A stretch of 29,341 nt of DNA. Source: Ophiostoma sp. CBS 140.51 (lineage: Eukaryota; Ascomycota; Sordariomycetes; Ophiostomatales; Ophiostomataceae). The notes under the pieces were generated by a model that saw only the letters and a list, made by a program, of their open reading frames with translations, searched no databases and was not told the DNA's origin. The position numbers and the translations under genes are program-made. The stretch spans positions 1 through 29,341 of the forward strand of contig JANSLP010000381.1 in assembly GCA_029298735.1 (NCBI GenBank). Direction: 5' to 3'. Shown one piece after another: positions 10,630-20,609 of this stretch (the first letter of the stretch is position 1; each line of letters begins with the position of its first letter).

Positions 10630-12350
10630 TGTGTCGCTGTAAGAGGTTGACTTGGTGTTCTGACAAGAAGAGAGTTTTTTTGGTTATGAGTGTTGGTGGG
10701 CAGCATTATTCTAACCTGGAAACCTATTACGACGTATTTCTCCATCTTATATCTGCTGGCTCATACCCGTCGTGATGCTTTGTCGCGTGTAAGTGATTTG
10801 AATTGTGGGGACAACTTTCCCCGCAGCGCCAGCCCAGGAACCGTCGCCGGAAATTAAATGCAATGATTCATCTCTAGCGTTGTCAGCGAGGGTGATCGAT
10901 AACCGCATTAATGAATAATCACACAACAGTCGGACTGTCTTTTGGTCACAGGAAAGCGGAGGATACCAGGAAATAAATACATTCGAGCTACGAGCATCTT
11001 GTAGAAAGCTTACTACGAAACGTCGACTGGTATTGGCTGGCAGTGCATATACCACAACAAATTTTAGATGCATTCTCCTTGACGAGGCCGGAACCATTGT
11101 GCGCTGAACATCGCTGTGGATTGGCTTTGGTAGGGCAAAAACAGGCAGCACTAGCGCAGGGATCAGAAGTCAGCCATGAAACAAGAGGTCCATGAACGTC
11201 TCGTACAATTTCCCAAAATACAGCACATTTTCACGAATTTCAGCAGCTAGAAAGGCATCGAACGAAAATCAATCCCTATTGGTAATACAGGATTACTTTT
11301 CATATTTTGGAAACGTGAATATTTTTCAAGTATTTATGTTGTATGAATCTTGCTTAAAGAATAAAACAAAACAATGGATTTTCCCCACCTTCTTTACTAA
11401 GATATTTTCCCACCAAGTTAGGACTATTCAAAATCTACATAGAAAGGCCACAATTCGACATGATCTTCATAGAAGTTTAAAATAGGAAAAACATAGAGTG
11501 CCATAATGCAATCAACTCACATCTACCCCTTTTCTTCTTCGTTTTTGCGTTGTATTGTCTGTGTCAGCAGAAGACACTAACACTCACAGATGTTTGTGGG
11601 TCGATTTGTGGCGGTGCATCAGATTTGTGGCTGCCTCAACCACAGCAAAAGCCACACAACACAGCCGCGTGTCAACCAACCCTTGCCGGCCATTTTCACG
11701 ATAGAAATGCGGGAAATTTTATGGCTAACATTTGGAAGTGTATGAATGCAACACCAGCAGGGGCATAAAAATAACGGACATGTGCAAAGGTCCGTAATTG
11801 GAGCATTATCGCCCATCGACATGTGCGGACAGAACGTGGAGACACTAAGTGCACTGCCGAGATCTGCTCGACTTGGCTTGAGAGCGGCCCCTGAGCTAGC
11901 GATCTAAACTGCACTAACACCCTAGGCGAGCGCGACCGAGAGCGAGAGCGAGACAAACATTTGCTTCAAGCTTAAACAACGACATCGGGCGGCACTCGTA
12001 CTCGTATTTACACTAGTGATCGGCATTATTTTATCCTCGACGGCGATTGGAACCTTGCACTGCAGAGAAGATGGAAATGAATGCAGCCCGTGAACCCGGC
12101 ACCATCACGACCGGGGTGGCCAATTCTTCAAATAGGGCCGCAATGGAACAGGAAAGTAGAGAAAATACAAACGTCACCTCAATTGGTGACATTAACGGCT
12201 GCCTGCGGATCGCCCAGGGAAAGTACGGATTGTGAACAATGTGCGCACAGATATAAATATGCTGCGTCTAACCGTTTAATTTCGATAGTTTTGATTTCCA
12301 CATCCACCTCATCTCGCCCCGTCTCCATTCCTCTCTTCACGATACTTAAC
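10630..12350. other. Long intergenic region between divergent genes
   Basis: About 1.7 kb separating the leftward SDR from the rightward FAD oxidase. 11190-11540 is AT-rich. 11925-11955 is a GAGCGA-type purine-rich run that gives a spurious Arg-Ser-rich frame on the minus strand. No gene, tRNA or transposon end was recognised. Confidence 0.5.
12252..12259 (+). promoter_or_regulatory. Candidate TATA box of the FAD oxidase gene
   Basis: TATAAATA about 92 bases before ATG 12351. It is followed by a pyrimidine-rich leader (12297-12340) just before the start codon, a common arrangement in filamentous-fungal promoters. Confidence 0.5.
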
Positions 12351-13979
12351 ATGTTTCCGAGTTTGCTTGCTGGCCTCGTGGCATCTGTTGCCGCCGTCTC
12401 GGCCCATGAGTTCTCTGTCGTGTTTGCCAGAGACAATACCACGACTGGTGTTTTTGGCGCATGCGCGGAACTGTTGTCACAATTCCCGTTACAAGTTTTG
12501 ACATCGACGTCTGCCAACTACACATCTGAGCGCACCTCCTACTGGGATGTACGCAGCGACCAGAGCCCTAGCTGCATCTTCCTGCCTGCAGATGCCAGTG
12601 AGGTGGCCATAGCTGTGACGGTGCTGGTCCGCAACCAGGCCCAGTTTGCTGTCCGCGGTGGTGGCCACATGAACGTGCGTGCCTTTCCTCCACTATTCTC
12701 GTATGTCACAGCTCGATACTGACTGACATTTACACAGTTCCCCGGCTCGAACAACATTGACAACGGTGTCCTTGTGGCTCTCGACAACCTCGACCAGCTT
12801 GTTGTCGACAACACAACCAAGACCATTGATGTCGGCCCTGGAACTCGTTGGGCCGACGTCTATGGTGCACTGGAGCCGTACGGCCTGTACTGCATCGGTG
12901 GCCGACTCAAGACCATTGGCGTGCCCGGCCTGACCCTTATTGGTGGCTGGCACTACTTCAACAACAAGTACGGATATGCCATGGATAATGTTCTGTCCTA
13001 TGACGTCGTCCTGGCCAACGGGACACGGGTTGTGGCCACTCACACGAGCCACAGTGAGCTGTTCTGGGCTCTCAAGGGCGGCGGTGCCAGCAACTTTGGT
13101 ATTGTCACCAACTTCAAAATTCAAGCATTTGAGCAGGGCCTCTTCTCGACCACAATCCAGAACTATGGCGAGGACCAGGTCCAAGGCTACATTCAATCGG
13201 TCTGTGACTTTGTTGAGAGTACAACGGGCGACGTGGCCGCTGGTGCTGTGTTCAGCATTCAGTACAATGCCACAACCAAGGTCGTTGCTCCGGGCTTGTT
13301 GGGTGTCGAGCAGTCGCTGATCTCACCTCCTCCTCGGTTTGCCAACTTTACTGCTCTCAACAGCACACTGTCTATCAGCCAGCTGTCGACAACCACGGCT
13401 TGGCACAACCAGCTCGACACGCCCGATCAGATGTTCCGGGTGCAGTTCAGCCACCGTACGATGAAGCCCGACGCTGACCAGATCAACGAGTACTTCCAGA
13501 TGTGGAAGAATGCCGTCGACGAAATTGCTGATGTCGAGGGCCTCTACCCAACTTTTGTTTTGAATGCAGCCCCGGCCAGTGCAGCTCGTGTGGCCCAGAC
13601 AAATGGCGTTGGCAACCTGTGGGGCCTGGATGCATCCGAAAATTGGCTGAGTAAGTATTCCCTTGTGCACCATTTTACCATCCAATTTCTTCTTTACTGA
13701 CAACCAGTCTTCCAATTCTCGACCGGCTGGGCCAATGCGGCCGACGATATCCGTGTCACCTCGTGGTCCCAGCGCCTCATCACACAGATGCACGAAATCA
13801 ACCAGGCCAAGGGCCTCGCTAGCGATTTTGTCTACATGGGTGACGCTGGCGAGTGGCAAGACCCGTATGCGGGCATGAACCAAGAAAATGTCGCTCGGGC
13901 CAAGATTATTCGGGATGCGTATGACCCCGAAGGTGTGTTCCGATTCCTCAACTACGGTGGCTTCAAGCTGCCGTATTAA
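12351..13979 (+). CDS. Secreted FAD-linked oxidase (BBE-like/FAD_binding_4), 502 aa
   Basis: Three exons, 12351-12674, 12738-13650 and 13708-13979, with 63- and 57-nt GT..AG introns, join into an open 502-residue protein. The N-terminus MFPSLLAGLVASVAAVSA is a signal peptide with likely cleavage after Ala18, so the enzyme is exported. The FAD domain includes FAVRGGGHMN, where His106 is the expected 8-alpha-histidyl FAD attachment site. Also present are IDVGPGTRWADVY, VPGLTLIGGWHYF and ELFWALKGGGASNFGIVT. The C-terminal YDPEGVFRFLNYGGFKL is typical of BBE-like/VAO-family fungal oxidases. The second covalent Cys found in glucooligosaccharide oxidases is not evident (GGRLKTIG at 162-169), so a single covalent bond is likely. 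Several N-x-S/T sites fit secretion. Likely substrates are sugars, alcohols or a secondary metabolite. It looks fully intact. Confidence 0.9.
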
Positions 13980-14117
13980 AGGAGCTCCGGTAGAGTTGTC
14001 ACCAGAAGGACAGTTATACGCAGAAGGAAAGGAGGCAAAATGGTAGAGCACAAATTTTATCCTAACTATTTTCTACACTGCTCTTCTAAATAGACCAGCT
14101 CATGTATATTTCTTCAC

Positions 14118-14822
14118 TTACTTTGCCAAGATCTGATCCATGTGCTTGGCAGTCTGGGAATGTTAGTTTCCCTCTCATTGCAAATTAAAAGTAATAGAAC
14201 GTACCTCTGCAATAGTATCGTAGCCAAACAGCCAAGGTTGAAAGGTCTCGTCAGACCAACGGACGGGATTAGACTTGCTCGTCCCCTTCTTTTTCGTCTT
14301 GTCCATTGTCGACAGCATGTCCTTGTCGCGCTTCTGCTGGTCCGGTCCATCGGGCATGTGCCAAATATCTCCATTGAACCGTGACTCGGCCTGGACCGTC
14401 TCGCAGCGGGTCTTTCGAATAGACTCAAAGACGTTTAGAACTGCCGGGATCTCCGTGACATCCTTTGTATGGTCCAGACATTCGGCCAAGGCTGCACCGT
14501 CCTCAATGGACAGTGACGCACCCTGTGCAAGATTCGGGACCATGGCATGGGCAGCGTAGCCAATCAACACGACACGGCCACTCTGGCTCACCTATCGTGG
14601 AAGCGGAGGTAGGTCAGCTAGTTTCCATTTCAGGCAGGCTGTGACCTTGGACAGGACTGTTTTAATAACGGGATCAAAGTTGGCATATTGCTGCTTCATC
14701 TCGTCAAGGTTGCTGGGCTCATTCCACTTTCCAACAGACGCCTTTCCTGGAGGTCCTCGGCATTGAAGCAGAACTCCATAGACGATTGTACGGCGCGGAA
14801 GTATATCCGCCTTTGGAGGTCA
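14118..14822 (-). pseudogene. Truncated FAD-dependent aromatic hydroxylase (salicylate-hydroxylase-like)
   Basis: The C-terminal half of a flavoprotein monooxygenase. Reading leftward: RRTIVYGVLLQCR, KASVGKWNEPSNLDEMKQQY, FDPVIKTVLSKV, WKLADLPPLPR, a stop, VSQSGRVVLIGYAAHAMVPN, LAQGASLSIEDGAALAECL, then an intron (GTACGT..CCCAG) and TAKHMDQILAK with TAA at 14118-14120. The family motif is normally PRW before V and GDAAHA. Here Trp is TAG, and the Asp that binds the FAD ribityl chain is Tyr (TAC for GAC). The N-terminal GxGxxG and DG motifs are absent, so the gene is cut off near 14822. It is dead on three independent counts. Next to the hydrolase and gentisate dioxygenase remnants it could have made gentisate from salicylate or 3-hydroxybenzoate; that role is inferred. 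Confidence 0.8.
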
Positions 14823-15071
14823 TGAATAGCGGACTCGCTTCCGACGTAGGAATTTATGGCCACCACACTAAGCACATAATCTGAGACTCTTTATATCTAG
14901 TGGTTCTTATTTTCCTTTCTTTTTATAAAGCAACATTTGATATTTGTTGAGTTTCCCTAGTCTCTTTTACTTTTCGTTTGTTTCCTTGTGAACTGGACCA
15001 ATTACGGAAAGCGCCTTGACAAGTCAACAAGCGCACAATCGGCAGTTGAATTATTGACATTCTTGACCCAC

Positions 15072-15205
15072 TACTCGTGCCACGCCCCCACTTTTTATGG
15101 TCACTCGAAAAACTCGCACCAATAGACTGAACATGAGCCAGGAGTGACAACTTGTTGGTGCGAGTTTTTCGAGTGACCATAAAAAGTGGGGGCGTGGCAC
15201 GAGTA
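15072..15205. mobile_element. Candidate MITE or foldback element: 51-bp perfect inverted repeat
   Basis: Left arm 15072-15122 and right arm 15155-15205 are exact reverse complements (51 of 51 by eye), separated by 32 bases. The outermost bases are TA on both sides, so the element can be read as 15074-15203 with 49-bp terminal inverted repeats and a TA target-site duplication, as made by Tc1/mariner-type transposases. It contains no coding sequence. It sits at the very 5' edge of the hydrolase remnant. A foldback assembly artefact or an RNA hairpin precursor are alternatives. Confidence 0.6.
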
Positions 15206-16164
15206 CTGCATCTTGGCAGGGACTCATTCGATTCGAAGACCCACCCGGGCACACTCACTTTGGAGAGCCAATTGTTTCCGGCGCATCTGACGTCCAGGAG
15301 CTCCTTCGAAAAGGGAGCCTAAAAGCAACAGGTTTCAATGGCTCTAGGTCATTTGATTTGGAACCCACGACGACAAAGTACGCCCTTGCAAAGTTGCTGA
15401 GCATCCCCGAGCAGGAAGACGTGCCTATCATCAAATGCATTGGCTTCAACTACATAAATATGTGCCCAACAAACCGCTGTTCGAAACATCTTCCAGGCAG
15501 TGGGGAAGCCTATTTCCCCCAAATGTACTTGCTTCTAACATTTTGTGATAGTCAAGGACGACGGTAGAAAGCCCCCACCTTTTCCTTCCGTGTTCTAAAG
15601 CCAAAGGCCAGCATCTCCGGTTACGAAGAGGACACCTCCATTCCAACAATTGCACAGAAGGACCAGCTGGACTACGAAGGTGAGCTGGTCATTGTCATTA
15701 GGAAAACCGGCAAGGACATTCCCAGGTCAAAAGCCTTGGAGTATGTCGCCGGTTTTGCCGCTGGCAACGACCTCTCCGCCCGCACCTGGCAGCGAAAACC
15801 TGCCTACGCTGGAAGTATTCCCCAACGGTGCTTCAACAAGGGCTTTGACAAGTTCTCGCCACTGAGCTCTGTCCTCGTCTCACAGTCGGTCGTGGGCAAC
15901 GCGAGCAGCCTGCACCTCCAGACGCTGGTGAACGGCGAGGTCCGGCAAGACACGCTGACAGATGAATTGCTTTTCGGTGTTGAGTATATCATCGAGTTCA
16001 TCAGCCAGGGGACAACACTAGAAAAGGGCACGATCATTATGACGGGCACGCCGGCAGGTGTGGCCACGGGTATGGCAGAGCCGAAATGGCTGGCAAACGG
16101 CGACGAGGTTGAGGTCCAGATTGAGAAATTGGGCAGTCTGAAGAACACAATGTCTTTCTTGTGA
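15206..16164 (+). pseudogene. Decayed FAH-family hydrolase (fumarylpyruvate-hydrolase-like)
   Basis: Family order is clear: SWQGLIRFEDPPGHTHFGEP, VPIIKCIGFNY, then a likely intron ending TGATAG near 15551, then KPPPFPSVF, KPKASISGYEEDTSIP and QLDYEGELVIVI. Next are AGNDLSARTWQRKPAYAG, KGFDKFSPL, LVNGEVRQDT, ISQGTTLEKGTIIMTGTPAG and a normal C-terminus at TGA 16162-16164. The metal-binding acidic residues of the YEGEL block are kept. Damage: KPPPFPSVF and LKPKAS are one base out of frame, so a nucleotide is missing near 15595. No ATG precedes SWQG, because coding similarity begins right at the inverted repeat. The rest is well conserved. In gentisate pathways such enzymes hydrolyse maleylpyruvate or fumarylpyruvate, which fits its neighbours. 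Confidence 0.82.
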
Positions 16165-17209
16165 ACTTTTATTTTACCAAAAAAAAAAAACGATAGGACA
16201 AAAATAGATGCCAACGTTGACATAAATTAAGGGCTATGCTGGGCACATTAGTACCATTTAGCGGCTATAGATAACCCACCTCAGTGTTCCGGCATAGTCT
16301 CGAACTTCTTCGTCGCCGAGAATTGTACTTTCAGCGGTGCAAAAAACTCTGTAGTTGGGACAAACTTTTGTGAACTTGAGACATATCGGTAAGCTTTTGA
16401 AAGAGTTGGCTTGATTGGCAAGGTTGGCGGACGAAGGGGAAGTGACTCACCCATCCTCAAGAGACATTCGCACCGTTGTTTCATGGGAATAGTCTACAGT
16501 GTATAGCCACATTCCCCGCAGAAAATCTTGTGCTTCTCGACAGTACTCGTTGTATCATAAAGAATGTACGTTTTGACTACATCAGCCCTTTTGACTACTG
16601 TGATCTGGTCCTTGCTAAACTTGGAAGACTGCTACGGTCAAAATTAGCTCCGGCGAATCAATTGACAATACCGTCAGATTTGGTGTCGTTGGAAAGTGCT
16701 CGACTACAATCTGCTCCGGTCACCTGTATTCTTAGTGCAGTGGGAGCAGTGGCACCAAAAACACCGATTCGCCGTTGGCTTGGAAAACGAAGCCTCCGCA
16801 CAGGCAAGAGCCTCAGTAGGTTGTTCCAGTCATGACGGAGTAAATACAAAGAAGTGAAGAGTCAATGGGAAATAAATGTAGAAAGAACAGTTGCAATTGC
16901 ACGGATTACTTCCATGTTCAGGAGAAACATGTGGCCGAGTCGCAAATTTACAGTGTGGCATTGATCCGAAGTGGAGCGGCGTGCGGAAGCACATCCGCCT
17001 CGTCCGTAATTAGCACGTTTGCATCTACATATTTTCATTCGTCCCACCAATGCACTTAAATACAAATAAAAAAGTGCCGCTGTGACGGAAAAGGAGAATT
17101 AATTTTTATCGAAACAGTTCGAGCGACATTTCCGTTGATTTCTGACACACACAGGATACACTCTACCCAAACATCCCAGACATCCCCAACTTGCAGTATT
17201 CTGAGCAAA
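16165..17209. other. Intergenic, no gene recognised
   Basis: A run of 12 A follows the hydrolase stop. A plus-strand open frame of 119 codons (16476-16835) and minus-strand frames around 16281-16484 and 16658-16849 show no convincing family pattern. The minus-strand RIGVFGATAPTALRI vaguely recalls an NmrA-type nucleotide-binding motif but is not followed by the expected sequence. Confidence 0.45.
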
Positions 17210-18162
17210 GTGGACTCCAAGACGACCGAGGACAGATTTCTTGACTCACTGAGGAGTAAAAATGGAGAGGCTTTATAGAATGTCCTATACAAGATGGTGC
17301 CGCCGCTTCCCGACCTTGCATCGACCGTGGAGGCGTGGCGGTATGATGACATGCGGCCAGATCGTGTTGGCTGAGGAAGCCAGATCGTGTTGGCTGATGA
17401 AGCCGAGCGGCTTGTCATTATGTTGGTCAACCCGAAGCTCGAGGCACCATGCACGACAGACACAATCTACGCGGAACTGCAGCCGGTCCTTCCAGGTGAA
17501 ATGGCTCCGGCACATCTCCACACCGCCTTTGCACTCAGGTTCATCATCGAGGTTTCCAGCGGCTTCACTGCTGTCGAATGCCAAGAGATCTACATGGAGC
17601 GAGGCGATGTCATTCTCACGCTCAGCTAACACTGGCACGATCATAAAATGAGGGCGATATACCAATCATTTGACTGGATGGTCTCGACGCACCTGTCTTA
17701 AAGTTTCTCCGTAACATTTTCTCCGAGAACTATGCAGAACCTCGCTAACCCAGCGAGCCGGTGGAGCAGTCCGGTTTCAAGTTCCCGTGGCTCGCCGTCC
17801 AAGACACGTTGTTGGCCACACCTGGAGGCCACGTGATATATCACTACCACCTCTCCAATGGTCAGCATTTGTCCATGACTATCACGGGGCAGGTGGAGCG
17901 AGTCAGTGCGGACCAGACCTCTCCTGTCTCGAGAGAAACGGTGTCCTATGTGTATCACGTTTACTAGGGCAGTGGCTACTCGACGCTGGTTCTGCCTGAT
18001 GTAACTGACACGAGAATCGAGTGGAAGGCAAAGGATACGTTTTGTGTGCTGAAATGGACAGCAATCAGCTACGTGAGTTAGGGTGACAGTGGTGACGCAC
18101 TTTTGTTTGCCACTACTGATAGGCCGATGGTAGAGAGTTTGGGGATGGCTAGAAAGACATGA
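17210..18162 (+). pseudogene. Decayed gentisate 1,2-dioxygenase (bicupin)
   Basis: Blocks in family order: DSKTTEDRFLDSLRSKNGEAL, stop, NVLYKMVPPLPDLAS, WRYDDMRP, LADEAERLVIMLVNPKL, TTDTIYAELQPVLPGEMAPAH, HTAFALRFIIE, IYMERGDVILTLS, stop, HWHDH, DIPII, stop, LDGLDAP. The second cupin follows: FKFPWLAVQDTL, IYHYHLSNGQHLSMTI, SRETVSYVYHVY, stop, GSGYSTLVLPD, DTFCV, DALLFATTDRPM, ending at TGA 18160-18162. The first cupin keeps its AH.H and HWHDH metal-ligand region. Damage: the expected start ATG reads GTG (17210); Trp codons read TAG (family LW), TAA and TGA (family IIWLDG); a 23-bp tandem duplication shifts the frame at 17356-17401; and a 1-nt shift follows HDHK. It would have opened the gentisate ring to maleylpyruvate. 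Confidence 0.85.
17356..17401 (+). repeat. 23-bp tandem duplication
   Basis: Bases 17356-17378 and 17379-17401 are the same 23-mer with one difference (GAGGAA versus GATGAA). The second copy restores the frame for LADEAERLV. The length is not a multiple of three, so it frameshifts the dioxygenase gene. Confidence 0.85.
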
Positions 18163-18536
18163 AAACCTGTTATTCCGCTATTATTTTATGTTCATTTTCT
18201 ATTGTCTACTTGTCCGATTTTTCTGAATAAGAAATTATCATGTTGCTAATAGTTATATCTTTTTAGACATTTTATTTAGAATCCGACTATATTTTTATTT
18301 TAAATTGCATTATAATTCAGCGTCACAGTCCCTTTAAATAATTATAATTTGCCTCAAAATGTGCTATATCAAGCAACTTAGCTATGTGTGACTAATTTTG
18401 CCCTGTGCCGTTATAGTTCTCCGCAGGTCGGGATGAGCGGCGGAAAGCCGACAATGATGCGGAACGCCACATGTCAGTCTACAACGACGAACTGCATTAA
18501 CCAAAGCTCACATCACGGCCGCTCACCAGTTGCACC
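18163..18536. other. AT-rich intergenic spacer
   Basis: Strongly AT-rich from about 18175 to 18400, with no gene, repeat unit or RNA recognised. Confidence 0.5.
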
Positions 18537-19563
18537 ATGAATCCTTCACCACTGACACTTAGCGACAAAAACGGTCTTGTCAACGACGCTTCCTCAGACA
18601 CTATGCTGGGCCTGCCATGCGCGGCTGCAGTATTGGTGGGAGATGGCCGCTGCTACGATGCGAACCTGCTCGAGTATTCTATATCGCCAGAGGGTGTCGA
18701 AGGTCACGGGGACAATATATACTGGCTGGCATCGTGCACCAAGCTGGTCACCAAAATAGCATGCATGCAGTTAGTGGAATAGCAACTGCTTTCTCTTAAT
18801 GATGCAAGTGTTGTGGAGAAGCTGTGTCTGGAGCTCGAACACGTTAAGGTATTGTAGGCGGATGGAAGGCTGGTTGACAAGAAGATACGCATTACGTTGT
18901 GAATGCTCTTGACACACACTGGTGAGAGAGTTCCCCACGGTGACATTTCGGGCAACCGGTTATATATATTATCTGTTAGCTGGTTTTGGATACTCCTTCT
19001 TGAACGAGTCTTTAAAAACACATGGTACCAGAGAGTTCAACGAGTTTTCAAGGAGTATGTCGGACTTCCTTTAGCCCTTGGTCGACTAGCCAGGCTTAGC
19101 ATTTCATTACGGTGTCTGAGACGAGCTCCATACTCTAACATCCGACTGAGCATAATGCTGACCACACGCTTCTATAGATTGGCGTAGAATGGGCGGGAAC
19201 TATTGTCGAAAGAGCTTCCGGACTGAAGCTCAATGACTACATGTCTCGTCGTATTTTTGACCCAATGGGAGTTCAGAATCTCACCATGGTTCCCCCGGCC
19301 GAAATGGCCTCACGCTGCACAGGCCTCTATCAACGAAAAGGGAATGGGGAGCTGAAACAGGGACAGTATACACTGCAAACATCTTTGACCACAACTGGGG
19401 ACCAAGACGTCTTTCAAGGCGGCGGTGCCGGGCTCTTCGGCAGTGTCAGCGAATTTTCTAGTACGTCTACAACTAACGCCCCATTGCGGATAGAGTAATA
19501 ATGGCAATAATACGAAAAGAAGAAGAACCGCGTAAATCATCACTGTCCATACTTATGCAGTGA
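18537..19563 (+). pseudogene. Decayed beta-lactamase-like serine hydrolase (class C fold)
   Basis: A fungal member of the beta-lactamase/transpeptidase-like family. The start is not certain; ATG 18537 opens MNPSPLTLSDKNG. YWLASCTKLVTKIACMQLVE contains the SxxK active site (Ser-Cys-Thr-Lys). Then MLLTHT, GFGYSFLNESLKTHGTREF, FL-stop-PLVD-stop-PG, an intron ending TATAG near 19176, and IGVEWAGTIVERASGLKLNDYMSRRIFDPMG, then GGGAGLFGSVSEFS and a possible intron and tail to TGA 19561-19563. Two stops fall where the family has Gln (QPLV, QPG), i.e. CAG to TAG. Other stops and frame changes lie at 18781-18900. The C-terminal third is missing. Related proteins act as esterases or as LovD-like acyltransferases; no specific role can be claimed here. 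Confidence 0.75.
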
Positions 19564-20609
19564 TCAGACAGATCAGATATTTCTAACTTGTTCTGGACTG
19601 GCTTTCTGCACTTTTATCACATCTCACAAATCTAGAACACAGCCATAATGTAAAACAAGCCTTCCCAACCAGTTTCTCTTGGACAGTGATCATTTCGTGG
19701 CACAGGGAGCGCATACGGCTATGCTCTCTTGAGCAAGAGACAGTTTTTCAATGTCTGTGTTGTTGCATAATTCGTAAGTGGTGGACTGTCCTCAAAACAG
19801 TCGTTTACCTGATTGGGCAGAAATTAGCACGAACCCCCACACTTCTTTTCCCCAATATGTTCCAGCTCCCACATGCGACTGTTCACCGGCCCCGCACCTC
19901 CATTGCAACGGGCCACTAAAAAAGCAGTACATGTACTCTTTTTATTTCATCGCGCACGGTCCGTTACCTTCTGGCACCTTGCATGGCAAGTATCGCGGGG
20001 TAGGCCCTGGCTTAGCTTGCCACTCCGCTCTTCGCCTCGCTGTTGCCTCGTTGTGGCCTACCTATGTCGTTCATAGGGGCAATTTGAACCAGGTGCAGCG
20101 TGGAGCGTGGCCTCGAACGTAGTGGTTGCCGTTCGTTTTGGACAGGACAGCGGCCGACTGTTATCCAGGGGAGCAGTAAATAACGTGGCTTTCTCGACTT
20201 TGCAACTGCATTTTTCTATCTTTCGAGGCTTACTTTTTGTGTTACAATTTTACGCACATTCTTTTGTGGTTTGGTTTTGATTTCCAGTCTGTGTGATTAT
20301 TTCTTGGGTATTCTTCCGCGTCGTGTTCTAAAACCTTCCATCTCAGAAAAGGGGGGGACGATGAAAACGAGCCACACCTGGAGAAGAAAAGAATAAAAAC
20401 GTTGATCAAACTGGAAGAGTGCAAACGAAAATGTATGTGGATAGAAAATACATAAGACCATTGGGATGAACCGACATCCGACGAAAGATATTTCAACAAT
20501 CGAGCCGCCAGCTTGGTGGGTTTTTTTTCCTACTTTCTGTTGTCTGTTCAAATCGCCCAACGCCACAGCACAGTTTTTCCATTCCACATCCAATGTCTAC
20601 CAGCCCATC
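19564..20609. other. Intergenic, no gene recognised
   Basis: No convincing remainder of the hydrolase C-terminus and no other gene. 20466-20609 is the 5' leader of the next gene; its open frame is continuous with that gene's start but carries no domain. Confidence 0.5.

Noticed and set aside
10747..11151. 134-aa minus-strand frame upstream of the SDR
   Set aside because: No domain, no splice signals, composition unlike the neighbouring genes.
11696..11956. Minus-strand frame starting MSRSRSRSRSPR, like an SR splicing factor
   Set aside because: The Arg-Ser run is only the reverse reading of a GAGCGA purine repeat; the rest has no RRM or other domain.
12693..13196. Minus-strand frames of 167 and 242 aa (the second at 13323-14051) opposite the FAD oxidase
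   Set aside because: Antisense shadows of exons with clear sense-strand motifs and splice sites.
16658..16849. NmrA-like nucleotide-binding motif (RIGVFGATAPTALRI)
   Set aside because: Only about 15 residues match loosely; the following strand and helix do not.
20040..20120. Possible tRNA T-arm (GGTTCAAAT on the minus strand near 20085)
   Set aside because: The flanking bases do not pair into a T-stem and no acceptor or anticodon arm can be folded.
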